This document shows, piece by piece, positions 1 through 8,954 of a DNA stretch of 64,000 nt. The stretch's first letter is position 1. Every line of letters starts with the position of its first letter. The DNA comes from Shouchella oshimensis. Its GTDB lineage: Bacteria > Bacillota > Bacilli > Bacillales > Bacillaceae_D. Position numbers and translations under genes: made by a program. The DNA lies in assembly GCF_002019765.1 (NCBI RefSeq), contig NZ_KV917380.1, forward strand, positions 1,383,858 to 1,447,857. The letters are read 5' to 3'. The notes under the pieces are model-generated. The model did no database searches and was not told the DNA's origin. It saw only the letters and a list, made by a program, of their open reading frames with translations.

Positions 1-572
1 TGCAAGACTCTTTCTATATAACAGAGGACACACTACTTCGAACGCAGACATCTCCCGTACAAGCACGAACAATCGAAGCCCATAAAGGGAAAGGGCCAGT
101 TAAAGTAATTGCACCAGGGAAAGTTTTTAGACGTGATGATGATGACGCCACACACTCTCATCAATTTATGCAAGCTGAAGGGCTTTATGTAGATAAAGAC
201 GTTCGTATGAGTGATTTAAAAGGTGTACTTGAACTCTTTGCTAAACAATTTTTTGGACAAGACCGCGATATTCGTTTACGACCAAGCTTTTTCCCTTTTA
301 CAGAGCCGTCAGTGGAAATTGATGTGTCTTGCGGGATTTGTAAAGGACAGGGCTGTCGAGTGTGTAAGCAATCTGGGTGGATTGAAGTATTAGGCGCAGG
401 GATGGTTCATCCGCGTGTACTTGAGATGAGTGGGTTTGATCCAAATGAATACAGTGGATTTGCTTTTGGAATGGGTGTTGAGCGCTTAGCAATGTTAAAG
501 TATGACATTGATGATATTCGTCAGTTTTATACAAATGATCACCGGTTCCTACAACAGTTTCATACAAAGTGA
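1..572 (+). CDS. pheS: Phenylalanyl-tRNA synthetase alpha subunit, 5' truncated by window edge
   Basis: This is the C-terminal ~190 residues of the alpha subunit; the reading frame begins at base 3 and the start lies outside the window. The subunit carries the catalytic site that charges tRNA-Phe, acting as an alpha2-beta2 tetramer in the cytoplasm. The class II synthetase motif 3 is visible ([13 protein letters not shown]), as is the family's Cys-containing stretch CGICKGQGC. The stop is 15 bp before pheT, with no terminator between, so the two subunits are co-transcribed. Identification rests on the motifs and on the pheT neighbour and is secure. Confidence 0.97.
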   Translation, partial: QDSFYITEDTLLRTQTSPVQARTIEAHKGKGPVKVIAPGKVFRRDDDDATHSHQFMQAEGLYVDKDVRMSDLKGVLELFAKQFFGQDRDIRLRPSFFPFTEPSVEIDVSCGICKGQGCRVCKQSGWIEVLGAGMVHPRVLEMSGFDPNEYSGFAFGMGVERLAMLKYDIDDIRQFYTNDHRFLQQFHTK

Positions 573-587
573 GGGGAGAAAAAATAA

Positions 588-3014
588 ATGTTAGTTTCAT
601 ACGAATGGTTACAACACTACATTGAAATAGACGATATTACGCCAGAAGAAATTGCGGAGAAGATGACGCGGAGTGGAATCGAAATTGATTTTATTCATAA
701 TCGAAACAATGGCGCAACCAACATCGTTGTTGGTTATGTAAAAGCAATAGAGCAACATCCAGACGCAGATAAGTTAAATGTCTGTCAAGTAGATATTGGT
801 GAAGAAGAACCGGTTCAAATTGTGTGCGGGGCCCCAAACGTTGATGCTGGTCAATATGTAGCTGTTGCGAAAGTTGGAGCACGCTTACCTGGTAATGTAA
901 AGATCAAAAAGGCAAAATTACGAGGGCAACTTTCTCAAGGAATGATTTGCTCTTTACAAGAACTTGGAATTGAGGGGAAGCTTGTTCCAAAGCGCTATGC
1001 AGAAGGGATTTATGTTTTTTCTGAAGATGCAGCAGTAAACCCTGGAGATGATGTGCTTACCATTATGGCATTGAATGACCGAGTGCTCGAACTAGACCTT
1101 ACAGCAAATCGCTCAGACTGTATGCATATGATTGGTGTCGCCTATGAATTAGCGGCTTTGTATGATCGTCCTGTTAAATTGCCAAAAGCAAAAGTGAGAG
1201 AAATTAAGGAAATGGCTGAAGAACATATAAGCGTTCAAGTCGATCATGCTCAAGATACACCATTTTATCAAGCATTAGTCATAAAAAATGTTCAAGTTGG
1301 ACCTTCCCCTGCTTGGTTGCAAAATCGACTAATGGCAGCAGGAATTCGTCCGATAAGCAATGTTGTTGACGTGACAAACTATGTATTACTTGAATATGGT
1401 CAACCATTACATGCTTTCGACTTTCATGCTCTTGGAACAGGAGAAATTCATGTTCGACGCGCGTACAACGACGAATCATTCACTACATTAGATGGAATTG
1501 AGCGGACATTAAGCGAAGAGCAACTCGTTATTACGAATGGTAAAGAGCCTGTTGCTCTAGCAGGGGTAATGGGTGGATTGGATTCAGAAGTGACAGATTC
1601 TACAACTACGATTGTTCTTGAAGCGGCATCATTTGCGCCTGCACTTGTTCGGAAGTCATCTAAATTAATGAATCTTAGAAGCGATGCAAGTGCTCGATTT
1701 GAAAAGGGAGTCAATGAGAGCAGGATTGGAGAAGCAGCGAGAAGAGCTGCATACTTGATTCAAGACTTAGCTGGCGGTCAAGTGTTAAATGGTGATGTAA
1801 CCGTTGATCATCGTGTGAAAAAAGAAACAACGATCTCTCTTAACTTGGAGCAAATGAATCATCGTTTAGGAACGGGTTTAACTATATCAGAGGTGGCTAA
1901 CATCATGGGACGCTTACAGCTTCCATGTGAAAAAGTAGACCATGATCTCGTTGTCACCATCCCTGAGCGTCGAAAGGATCTTGTGATAAAACAAGACCTC
2001 TATGAAGAAGTCGCTCGCATACACGGGTATGATAACATTCCTTCTACTTTACCCATTGGTACAACAACCCAAGGGAAACGGTCACCAAAACAGCTTGTTC
2101 GCTCTCAAATTCGTAGTGTTCTAAGCGCAGCTGGATTGGCAGATGTCATCAGCTACTCTTTAACAAGTCCTGCAAAAGCAACACGTTTTGTAGAGGATGT
2201 CTATCGACCGATACGAATTGACAAGCCGATGAGTGAAGAACGCAGTGTTATGCGGACGAGTTTGTTGCCACATTTATATGATATCGCCGCCCATAACCGT
2301 AATCATCGTAATCAAGACCTATTTATTTATGAACTAGGTTCCGTCTTTTTAACAACGGAAGAAAGATTAACGGTATTACCTCGAGAAGAAGAACGCGTTG
2401 CAGGTCTTATTAGTGGTACCTATTTAAATCACATGTGGCAAGGCGAGAAAAAACAAAGTGATTTCTTCTTGTTGAAAGGCATGGTTGAGCAACTATTTGC
2501 TTCACTTGGTTTAACAGCAGACGTGACTTTCAAGCAAACAGAACAAGCGGATTTTCATCCTGGTCGTACCGCAACGATCCTGTTAAAGGGTGAGCCAATT
2601 GGAATAATAGGACAAGTACACCCTGCTCTTGAGGATGAATGGCACCTTGATGAATCATATGCGTTTGAATTAACAATAGAGCCGCTTTTCAACCAGGCTA
2701 ATCAAATGGTTCTGTACCAAGGTGTACCTAAATTTCCATCAATTGGACGGGACATTGCTCTTGTAGTAGATCAGCACATCCCTGTTGCCGACCTAACAAC
2801 CGTTATTGAAGAAGCAGGTGGTAGTTTACTTAAGCAAGTTAACCTATTTGATTTATATGAAGGTGAGCATTTAGAAGACGGTAAAAAGTCAGTTGCTTTC
2901 TCGTTAACGTATCGTCATAACGAACGCACGTTAACTGATGAAGAAGTGCAAGAGCAGCATGAACAAGTGTTGCAAGCTTTAACAGCTACGTATCAAGCGA
3001 CATTACGTTCGTAA
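588..3014 (+). CDS. pheT: Phenylalanyl-tRNA synthetase beta subunit
   Basis: The 808-residue beta subunit is full length for the bacterial family (about 800). It binds tRNA-Phe and edits mischarged tyrosine. The N-terminal EMAP-like tRNA-binding domain lies at about residues 40-150, followed by B3/B4 editing and B5 domains, the degenerate synthetase core (motif HPGRTA near 660) and a C-terminal ferredoxin-fold anticodon-binding domain (about 715-807, containing FPSIGRDIALV). ATG 588 is preceded by GAGGGGAG. A terminator hairpin follows, closing the pheST operon. In B. subtilis rnhC is the next gene; here it is absent. Confidence 0.98.
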   Translation: MLVSYEWLQHYIEIDDITPEEIAEKMTRSGIEIDFIHNRNNGATNIVVGYVKAIEQHPDADKLNVCQVDIGEEEPVQIVCGAPNVDAGQYVAVAKVGARLPGNVKIKKAKLRGQLSQGMICSLQELGIEGKLVPKRYAEGIYVFSEDAAVNPGDDVLTIMALNDRVLELDLTANRSDCMHMIGVAYELAALYDRPVKLPKAKVREIKEMAEEHISVQVDHAQDTPFYQALVIKNVQVGPSPAWLQNRLMAAGIRPISNVVDVTNYVLLEYGQPLHAFDFHALGTGEIHVRRAYNDESFTTLDGIERTLSEEQLVITNGKEPVALAGVMGGLDSEVTDSTTTIVLEAASFAPALVRKSSKLMNLRSDASARFEKGVNESRIGEAARRAAYLIQDLAGGQVLNGDVTVDHRVKKETTISLNLEQMNHRLGTGLTISEVANIMGRLQLPCEKVDHDLVVTIPERRKDLVIKQDLYEEVARIHGYDNIPSTLPIGTTTQGKRSPKQLVRSQIRSVLSAAGLADVISYSLTSPAKATRFVEDVYRPIRIDKPMSEERSVMRTSLLPHLYDIAAHNRNHRNQDLFIYELGSVFLTTEERLTVLPREEERVAGLISGTYLNHMWQGEKKQSDFFLLKGMVEQLFASLGLTADVTFKQTEQADFHPGRTATILLKGEPIGIIGQVHPALEDEWHLDESYAFELTIEPLFNQANQMVLYQGVPKFPSIGRDIALVVDQHIPVADLTTVIEEAGGSLLKQVNLFDLYEGEHLEDGKKSVAFSLTYRHNERTLTDEEVQEQHEQVLQALTATYQATLRS

Positions 3015-3044
3015 GAAAAATCCCCCCTTGTTTGCTTAAATGAT

Positions 3045-3094
3045 GAGCTTTTCCAATAAGTCACTTTTAGTGATAAATGGAAAAGCTCTTTTTT
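3045..3094 (+). terminator. Rho-independent terminator of pheST
   Basis: An 11-bp inverted repeat (GAGCTTTTCCA at 3045-3055, its complement at 3078-3088) is followed by six T residues. It sits 30 bp after the pheT stop. Confidence 0.85.
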
Positions 3095-3227
3095 GATTTG
3101 ACACTATTGCATGTGTAAAAATTCTCTTGTACTGGACAAAGAAAAGGAACAGCGCATCTACTTAAAGGGGAATTTATGTGAAAGAATGGAAAAACTGCGC
3201 CAGCGTTGGGAGTCAGCTATTTAGCAG

Positions 3228-3256
3228 TTTCCAATTTAAGTCTAACATGGTATGAT
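3228..3256 (+). promoter_or_regulatory. Candidate sigma-A promoter for zapA-cvpA
   Basis: TTTCCA at 3228-3233 and TATGAT at 3251-3256 are separated by 17 bp, ending 46 bp before the zapA start. The -35 is a weak match. A hairpin (about 3188-3232, arms ending in ACTGC and GCAGT) overlaps the -35 region; its role is unknown. Confidence 0.35.
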
Positions 3257-3301
3257 GAAGATTAGTTTCAACTAATGCCTTAACGGTATGGAGGTTCTCT
3301 C

Positions 3302-3538
3302 GTGGAAAATGACGATAATAAAACGAGGACGACAGTCCGTATTCAAGGTCAAACGTACAATGTGGTAAGTGAAGAACATGCTGCCCATGTCAAAACGGTT
3401 GCCAAATATATAGACGATAAAATGGACGAACTAAAAAAAAGAAATCCATATTTAGATACAACGAAATTGTCCGTACTCACTGCATTAAATATTGCGGATG
3501 ACTATTTAAAATTAAAACGAGACATTGAAGGAGAGTAA
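3302..3538 (+). CDS. zapA: Cell division protein ZapA
   Basis: This 78-residue protein matches the short ZapA family, whose members bind and bundle FtsZ filaments at mid-cell. The N-terminal RIQGQTYNVVS and the following AKYIDDKMDELKK helix are typical, and the C-terminal half is predicted helical, as needed for ZapA's coiled-coil tetramer. It starts with GTG, 6 bp after a good GGAGG site at about 3291. The stop lies next to the cvpA start, so the two are co-translated. The B. subtilis counterpart (YshA) occupies the same place, although rnhC, which lies between pheT and zapA there, is missing here. Confidence 0.93.
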   Translation: MENDDNKTRTTVRIQGQTYNVVSEEHAAHVKTVAKYIDDKMDELKKRNPYLDTTKLSVLTALNIADDYLKLKRDIEGE

Positions 3539-3539
3539 G

Positions 3540-4079
3540 ATGCTCAGTTTAATCATCCTTGTATTATTGCTCTTTGGTTTCTTTATTGGAAGACGCCGAG
3601 GGTTTATTTTGCAACTCATTCATTTAGTAAGCTTTTTTGTAGCAATCTTTATTGCATGGCGGTATTATGAGCCATTAGCAAATACGATACGACTATACAT
3701 TCCGTATCCGGATTTTTCTGGTGATGGCGCCATTGGCATGATTATTCAATCGTTCGATGCAGAAAGCGTGTATTATTCAGCCATCGCGTTTGCGATTCTC
3801 TTTTTTGTGACAAAAATTATTCTGCATATTATCGGATCGATGTTAGATTTTGTTTCTCATTTGCCGATATTAAAAACGGTAAACAGACTTTTAGGAGGCG
3901 TATTAGGTTTTCTAGAGATTTATTTGCTCCTATTTGTTTTGTTATTCGTCGCAACCGTTATCCCAGTAGGGAGCGTTCAAGAGGCGCTTCAATCATCCGT
4001 TTTGGCCGATCTAATGATTAATCATACACCTTATTTATCAGACTGGTTAAGTGAATTATGGGTAAGACCTTCATTTTAA
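3540..4079 (+). CDS. CvpA-family integral membrane protein (YshB-like)
   Basis: The 179-residue protein has four hydrophobic segments, at roughly residues 2-20, 25-45, 75-100 and 110-140. It matches the CvpA/colicin V production family, whose biochemical role in Bacillus is not settled. ATG 3540 is chosen because a GAAGGAGAG site lies directly upstream; a TTG at 3525 is in frame but would place the binding site inside the gene. It follows zapA by one base and is closed by a short terminator before polX. The position matches yshB of B. subtilis. Family assignment is good; function unknown. Confidence 0.85.
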   Translation: MLSLIILVLLLFGFFIGRRRGFILQLIHLVSFFVAIFIAWRYYEPLANTIRLYIPYPDFSGDGAIGMIIQSFDAESVYYSAIAFAILFFVTKIILHIIGSMLDFVSHLPILKTVNRLLGGVLGFLEIYLLLFVLLFVATVIPVGSVQEALQSSVLADLMINHTPYLSDWLSELWVRPSF

Positions 4080-4084
4080 TGATT

Positions 4085-4109
4085 GCTCGCGCATAGCGAG
4101 CTTTTTTTT
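4085..4109 (+). terminator. Terminator after cvpA
   Basis: A short GC-rich hairpin (GCTCGC, 5-nt loop, GCGAGC) is followed by eight T residues, immediately upstream of the polX ribosome binding site. The short stem may allow some read-through into polX. Confidence 0.75.
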
Positions 4110-4127
4110 GTAAAGGAGTGTTAGAAG

Positions 4128-5858
4128 TTGGATAAAAAACAAGTCATTCAAACCATTGAAGAAATTGCACGTTATTTAGAAATTAAAGGGGAAAATACAT
4201 TCAAAATTTCTGCCTATCGAAAAGCGGCACAAGCTTTGGAGAAGGATGAACGACCTTTGCAAGAGATTGATAAACCACAGCAACTTGCTGGAATTGGGAA
4301 AGCTACTTCAGAAGTTATTTTAGAGTTAAAGGACACAGGGCAGTCAACAGTGTTGCGCGAGCTACAAGAAAGTCTACCTGCCAGCTTAATAGAACTTATC
4401 GAAATACCAGGTTTAGGTGGCAAAAAAGTAGGGCGCTTGTATCGAGAGTTAGGGATTGAAAGTAAAGAGGGGTTGCTAGAAGCAGCTAAATCGAAGACAA
4501 TTCAATCACTTGAAGGGTTTGGAGCTAAATCTGAAGAGAAAATGATTCAAGCGATTGAGTCGTGGAATGAACGACCTGACAGATTTCCCCTAGCGGCTGT
4601 TTTGCCTATAGCGAAAAAGGTAGAAAGTCAATTAAGCGAATGGTCAGAAGTCATCCGTTTTTCAAGAGCAGGGAGTTTAAGACGGTTAAGTGAAACCGTA
4701 AAAGATTTAGATTACATTATTGCCACCGATCAACCGGCTGAAGTGAAACAGCGCCTTCTTGATTTACAGGATCGAACCGATATTATTTCAAAAGGTGATA
4801 CAAAAGTTTCGTTGAACATAAAAGGAAACCCTCATACTGTGTCTGTCGATTTCCGCATTGTGACAGATGAGGCTTTCGCCACTGCTTTGCACCACTTTAC
4901 AGGCTCTAAAGACCATAATGTTCGGATGAGGCAGTTAGCCAAACAACAAGGTGAAAAAATAAATGAGTATGGTGTAGAGGTACTTGAAACCGGCGAAATC
5001 CTCACATTTCCTAACGAGACTGCTTTTTTTCACCATTTTCATACTGCCTATATTCCTCCTGAAGCACGAGAAGATGGTACAGAGGTTGATAGATATCCAA
5101 TTGAAAAACCATATAAGCCCTATGTAGTGCAGTCCGACCTACACATGCATACGACATGGAGTGATGGAGCTCAGTCAATTGAAGAAATGGTCGAAGCTGC
5201 AAAAGAAAAGGGCTACCGTCATATTGCCATTACGGATCATTCACACTATTTAAAAGTGGCAAATGGACTTTCAGTTGAACGGTTAAAAGCACAGCATCAA
5301 GCGATTCGGGATTGGAATGAACGCCATACGGATTTTTTAATTTTTACTGGGATTGAGATGGACATTTTGCCAGATGGCAGTCTCGACTATGAAGATGACG
5401 TGCTAGCATCTATTGATTTTGTCATTGCGTCTATTCACTCTTCTTTTTCACAGAGTAAATCCGCTATTATGAAACGATTGAAGCAAGCGATGTTTAATCC
5501 TCACGTCGACATGATTGCGCATCCTACCGGACGTTTAATCGGAAAGCGGGCAGGTTATCAAGTAGATGTGGAACAGCTTATTCAATGGGCAAAAGAGACA
5601 GGCACTGTCTTGGAACTAAATGCGAATCCAAACCGTCTCGACTTAGAATTAATGTGGCTAAAGCGGGCGGTTGAAGTTGGGGCACCTCTTGCAATCAATT
5701 CCGATGCTCATCGGATAGAGATGCTAGATGATGTTGTTTATGGGTATGGACAAGCAACAAAAGCGAAAGTACCTCATGATACAATTATGAATACATGGTC
5801 AACGGAAAAATTGACTGCATGGTTAAATACGAACAAGCAGGACAGGAGGCTTTACTAA
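4128..5858 (+). CDS. polX: DNA polymerase/3'-5' exonuclease PolX
   Basis: This 576-residue family X polymerase is fused to a PHP phosphoesterase domain and is thought to act in gap-filling base excision repair. Helix-hairpin-helix segments lie in the first ~150 residues (GIGKATSEVI, PGLGGKKVG). The polymerase aspartates are intact in KDLDY and VSVDF (about 190-245). The PHP metal-binding residues are present in HMHTTWSDG, ITDHSHY, GIEMD, AHPTGR and NSDAHR (about 335-540). Start is TTG 4128, behind AAAGGAG. The last stop base is the first base of mutS2's ATG, so the two are translationally coupled. Length matches B. subtilis PolX (YshC). Confidence 0.96.
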   Translation: MDKKQVIQTIEEIARYLEIKGENTFKISAYRKAAQALEKDERPLQEIDKPQQLAGIGKATSEVILELKDTGQSTVLRELQESLPASLIELIEIPGLGGKKVGRLYRELGIESKEGLLEAAKSKTIQSLEGFGAKSEEKMIQAIESWNERPDRFPLAAVLPIAKKVESQLSEWSEVIRFSRAGSLRRLSETVKDLDYIIATDQPAEVKQRLLDLQDRTDIISKGDTKVSLNIKGNPHTVSVDFRIVTDEAFATALHHFTGSKDHNVRMRQLAKQQGEKINEYGVEVLETGEILTFPNETAFFHHFHTAYIPPEAREDGTEVDRYPIEKPYKPYVVQSDLHMHTTWSDGAQSIEEMVEAAKEKGYRHIAITDHSHYLKVANGLSVERLKAQHQAIRDWNERHTDFLIFTGIEMDILPDGSLDYEDDVLASIDFVIASIHSSFSQSKSAIMKRLKQAMFNPHVDMIAHPTGRLIGKRAGYQVDVEQLIQWAKETGTVLELNANPNRLDLELMWLKRAVEVGAPLAINSDAHRIEMLDDVVYGYGQATKAKVPHDTIMNTWSTEKLTAWLNTNKQDRRLY

Positions 5859-8221
5859 TGGAGCACGTACTCCGAGTGTTAGAATACGATAAAATGAAAG
5901 CGCAGTTGATTGGGTTTGTGGCATCAAGCTTAGGAAAACAGCGTGTACAAGCATTGAAGCCTTTGATCGATTTAGAGGACGTACAATTAGTACAAAACGA
6001 AACGGCTGAAATAAGTAATATTATTCGCCTAAAAGGCCATGTTCCATTAGGTGGAATTAGTGATATAAAAGCCCATGTAAAGCGAGCAGCAATTGGAGGG
6101 GTACTTTCTGCAAGTGAACTCACAGAAATTGCTTCAACTCTTTACGGAAGTAAACAACTTAAGTATTTTTTTGAAGAGATTATTGATGAGGGGAATATTG
6201 GTATTCCGTTGTTGCAAGAACGAATACAAGTCCTCGAACCATTGTCACCACTTGAAAGGGAGATCAAAAGCTGTATTGACGATTATGGGACTGTTTTAGA
6301 TCAAGCGAGTCAAGCATTACGTACGATTCGTCATCAAATGCGTAGTTATGAATCGACAATTAAGTCTAAACTCGAATCCCTCACTAGAGGAAGCACTACG
6401 AGAAAAATGTTATCTGACGCTATTGTAACGATTCGTAGCGACCGCTATGTTGTTCCGGTTAAGCAAGAATATCGAGGAAGTTTTGGCGGAATTGTTCATG
6501 ATCAATCTTCATCGGGAGCGACGCTGTTTATTGAACCTGCATCAATCGTCATGTTAAATAATCAGTTAACAGAAGCGAAAGCGAAAGAAAGAAGAGAGAT
6601 CGAACGTATTTTGACGGAACTGTCATCAAAAGTAGCTGAAGAAGAAGCACAATTACTAGTCAATGTAGAGACATTAGCGGATATGGATTTTATTTCGGCG
6701 AAAGGCTACTATGCAAAGTCGATTAAAGGGGTAAAACCCATTTTAAACAATCAAGGGGTCATTGATTTAAAACAAGCGAGACACCCTTTATTGCCAAGTG
6801 AAGACGTTGTTCCAAGTGATATCGCTATGGGAAATCAAGTTCGTTCTCTCGTTATAACAGGACCGAATACAGGTGGTAAAACGGTTACCCTTAAAACAAT
6901 TGGTCTGCTAACGGTGATGGCTCAATCAGGACTCCATGTGCCTGCTGATGAAAAAACAGAATTAGCTGTATTCGAGCATGTATTTGCAGATATTGGGGAT
7001 GAGCAGTCTATTGAGCAAAGCTTAAGTACCTTTTCATCTCATATGAAGAACATTGTTTCGATTTTAGAGAAAATGAATGCAAATAGTCTTGTGCTTTTTG
7101 ATGAGTTAGGAGCAGGAACCGATCCAACGGAAGGCGCAGCACTTGCCATTGCCATTCTTGATTTTGTTTACAAGAAAGGAGCTTTGGCAGCAGCAACAAC
7201 GCATTATAGTGAATTAAAAGGGTACGCGTTTAACCGGGATGGTGCGATTAACGCTAGCGTTGAATTTGATGTAGAAACCCTTCGACCGACTTACCGATTG
7301 CTCGTTGGTGTACCTGGACGAAGCAACGCCTTTGCGATTTCGAGACGTTTAGGCCTTGCAGAAGACATTATTGCGGACGCGAAACTACAGATTGATAGCA
7401 ATTCGACACAAGTGGAAAATATGATTTCTTCTTTAGAAGATAGTCGTAAATCGACTGAACAAGAATGGAGTCAAGCACAACAAGTACGGCTTGAAGCAGA
7501 CAAGCTTCGAACTGAATTAGAAGCAAAACTCGACGAATTTGAACGAATGAAAGAAAAAATAATGGAAGAAGCAGAGGCAAAAGCAGCAAAAGCAGTGGCT
7601 GATGCGAAAGAAGAAGCTGAAGTGATCATCTCTGAGCTAAGAGATTTGCAAAAAGCCGGCTATCAAGTTAAGGAACACCAGCTTATTGATGCACGAAAAC
7701 AGTTGGATCAAGCTGTGCCAAAGCTCAATAAAAAGCAAAAACAAGTGAAGAAAACGGCGGAAAAAGCGAAACGTATTCCAAAAGCTGGCGATGAGGTAAA
7801 AGTCATCAGCTTTAATCAAAAAGGTACTGTTGTAAAAAAGGTTACGGACAAGGAATTTCAAGTTCAACTTGGTATTATGAAAATGACCGTTGCCATTGAT
7901 GATATACAAGTGCTGGAACAAGCAAAGTCTTTAGAGCCTCAAAAAGCAATTACAACCATTCGTGGGAATGATGCTCATGTAAAGGCGGAGCTAGACCTAC
8001 GTGGTGTCCGCTATGATGATGCGATGAATCGAATTGAAAAATATATTGATGATGCGCTTCTTGCTGGTTACCACCAAGTCTCCATCATACATGGAAAAGG
8101 CACTGGGGCACTAAGAAAAGGTGTAAAACAATTTGTTGCTAGTCATCCACGAATTAAATCTTCTCGTGATGGTGGAATGAATGAAGGTGGACTTGGCAAT
8201 ACGGTTGTGGAATTGAAATAG
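5858..8221 (+). CDS. mutS2: Endonuclease MutS2 (MutSB; ribosome rescue/recombination factor)
   Basis: The 787-residue protein has the MutS2 layout: a MutS core with Walker A GPNTGGKT (about residue 335), Walker B LVLFDELGAGTDP (about 410), a long charged coiled coil (about 500-640), a KOW-like segment and a C-terminal Smr nuclease domain with LDLRG and HGKGTGALR (about 711-787). Family members bind branched DNA; in B. subtilis MutS2 also acts on collided ribosomes. The start at 5858 follows an AGGAGG site and overlaps the polX stop by one base. Earlier in-frame starts would lie inside polX and lack a binding site. Confidence 0.96.
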   Translation: MEHVLRVLEYDKMKAQLIGFVASSLGKQRVQALKPLIDLEDVQLVQNETAEISNIIRLKGHVPLGGISDIKAHVKRAAIGGVLSASELTEIASTLYGSKQLKYFFEEIIDEGNIGIPLLQERIQVLEPLSPLEREIKSCIDDYGTVLDQASQALRTIRHQMRSYESTIKSKLESLTRGSTTRKMLSDAIVTIRSDRYVVPVKQEYRGSFGGIVHDQSSSGATLFIEPASIVMLNNQLTEAKAKERREIERILTELSSKVAEEEAQLLVNVETLADMDFISAKGYYAKSIKGVKPILNNQGVIDLKQARHPLLPSEDVVPSDIAMGNQVRSLVITGPNTGGKTVTLKTIGLLTVMAQSGLHVPADEKTELAVFEHVFADIGDEQSIEQSLSTFSSHMKNIVSILEKMNANSLVLFDELGAGTDPTEGAALAIAILDFVYKKGALAAATTHYSELKGYAFNRDGAINASVEFDVETLRPTYRLLVGVPGRSNAFAISRRLGLAEDIIADAKLQIDSNSTQVENMISSLEDSRKSTEQEWSQAQQVRLEADKLRTELEAKLDEFERMKEKIMEEAEAKAAKAVADAKEEAEVIISELRDLQKAGYQVKEHQLIDARKQLDQAVPKLNKKQKQVKKTAEKAKRIPKAGDEVKVISFNQKGTVVKKVTDKEFQVQLGIMKMTVAIDDIQVLEQAKSLEPQKAITTIRGNDAHVKAELDLRGVRYDDAMNRIEKYIDDALLAGYHQVSIIHGKGTGALRKGVKQFVASHPRIKSSRDGGMNEGGLGNTVVELK

Positions 8222-8233
8222 GAGGCTATAGAG

Positions 8234-8644
8234 ATGGAGCGCTTATTATCAAACGAATGGATTCAAACAATCGCAAATTATAGTGTAACGATATTAATGC
8301 TCATTGTTTTTCTGGCCATTTTTGAAACAGTCACAAAGTACAATAACTGGGAAGAAATTAAGCAAGGCAACGTCGCTGTAGCAATGGCTACTGGTGGGAA
8401 GATGTTTGGCGTGGCGAATATATTTGCCAACGTCATTCATCAATCTGAATCGTTGCTTATGATGCTCATGTGGGGGAGCTTTGGCTTTGTACTTCTATTA
8501 TTTAGCTATTTTATTTTTGAATTTTTAACACCGGGTTTTAATGTAGACGAAGAAATAGGCAATGATAATCGAGCGGTTGGTCTAGTATCTCTCCTTCTGT
8601 CAATTGGATTGTCTTTCGTTATTTCAGCAGGAATAAAAGGGTAG
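8234..8644 (+). CDS. DUF350 family membrane protein (YshE-like)
   Basis: This 136-residue protein has four predicted membrane helices (about residues 10-30, 50-70, 75-97, 113-134) and conserved family features such as the NVAVAMATGG stretch. DUF350 proteins often occur in tandem and their role is unknown. ATG 8234 follows AGGAGG by 7 bp and lies 12 bp after mutS2. The gene occupies the yshE position of B. subtilis. A 27-codon membrane peptide gene follows in the same apparent transcript. Confidence 0.85.
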   Translation: MERLLSNEWIQTIANYSVTILMLIVFLAIFETVTKYNNWEEIKQGNVAVAMATGGKMFGVANIFANVIHQSESLLMMLMWGSFGFVLLLFSYFIFEFLTPGFNVDEEIGNDNRAVGLVSLLLSIGLSFVISAGIKG

Positions 8645-8653
8645 GGGAAAACC

Positions 8654-8737
8654 ATGAAACTGTTAATTCGCATATTGTATATTTGCTGTGCTATTTTTGC
8701 GCTAGCAGGAATTCTATTTTTGTTCATATATGCGTAA
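8654..8737 (+). CDS. 27-residue single-span membrane peptide
   Basis: An ATG-started 27-codon frame lies 9 bp after the DUF350 gene, with AGGGGAAA about 5 bp before the start. The product begins MKLLIR and then runs as one hydrophobic segment of about 20 residues (with two adjacent Cys, ICCAIF), ending IYA. A terminator lies 15 bp after the stop, so the frame ends the transcript neatly. Whether it is translated is inferred from the binding site, position and membrane character. No function is recognised. Confidence 0.5.
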   Translation: MKLLIRILYICCAIFALAGILFLFIYA

Positions 8738-8752
8738 CGTGCTCAAAAGCGT

Positions 8753-8782
8753 AAAGAAACGGACATTGTTCGTTTCTTTTTT
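8753..8782 (+). terminator. Terminator of the zapA-mutS2-DUF350 gene group
   Basis: A 9-bp hairpin (AAAGAAACG at 8753-8761 with CGTTTCTTT at 8771-8779) runs into a T tract. Confidence 0.8.
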
Positions 8783-8871
8783 AATGGACAAGCGGAGCTA
8801 GGGTAAAGGCTGATTTCTAGAGTGAAATTCTTTTAGAACACATATTTTTTTGAAAAAATAAGAAAAAACAA

Positions 8872-8900
8872 TTGGAAACTGTAAGCGATTACAATACAAT
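8872..8900 (+). promoter_or_regulatory. lcfA promoter with a perfect cre (CcpA) site in its spacer
   Basis: TTGGAA (8872-8877) and TACAAT (8895-8900) are exactly 17 bp apart. The spacer holds TGTAAGCGATTACA (8880-8893), which matches all fixed positions of the cre consensus TGWAANCGNTNWCA. CcpA bound there would occlude RNA polymerase, so catabolite repression of lcfA is expected. No FadR-type operator was seen at this promoter. Confidence 0.8.
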
Positions 8901-8954
8901 GGAAATGAGGAGAATACATTTCTATTGTGAGGAGCCTGAATGAGGAGGGGAACG

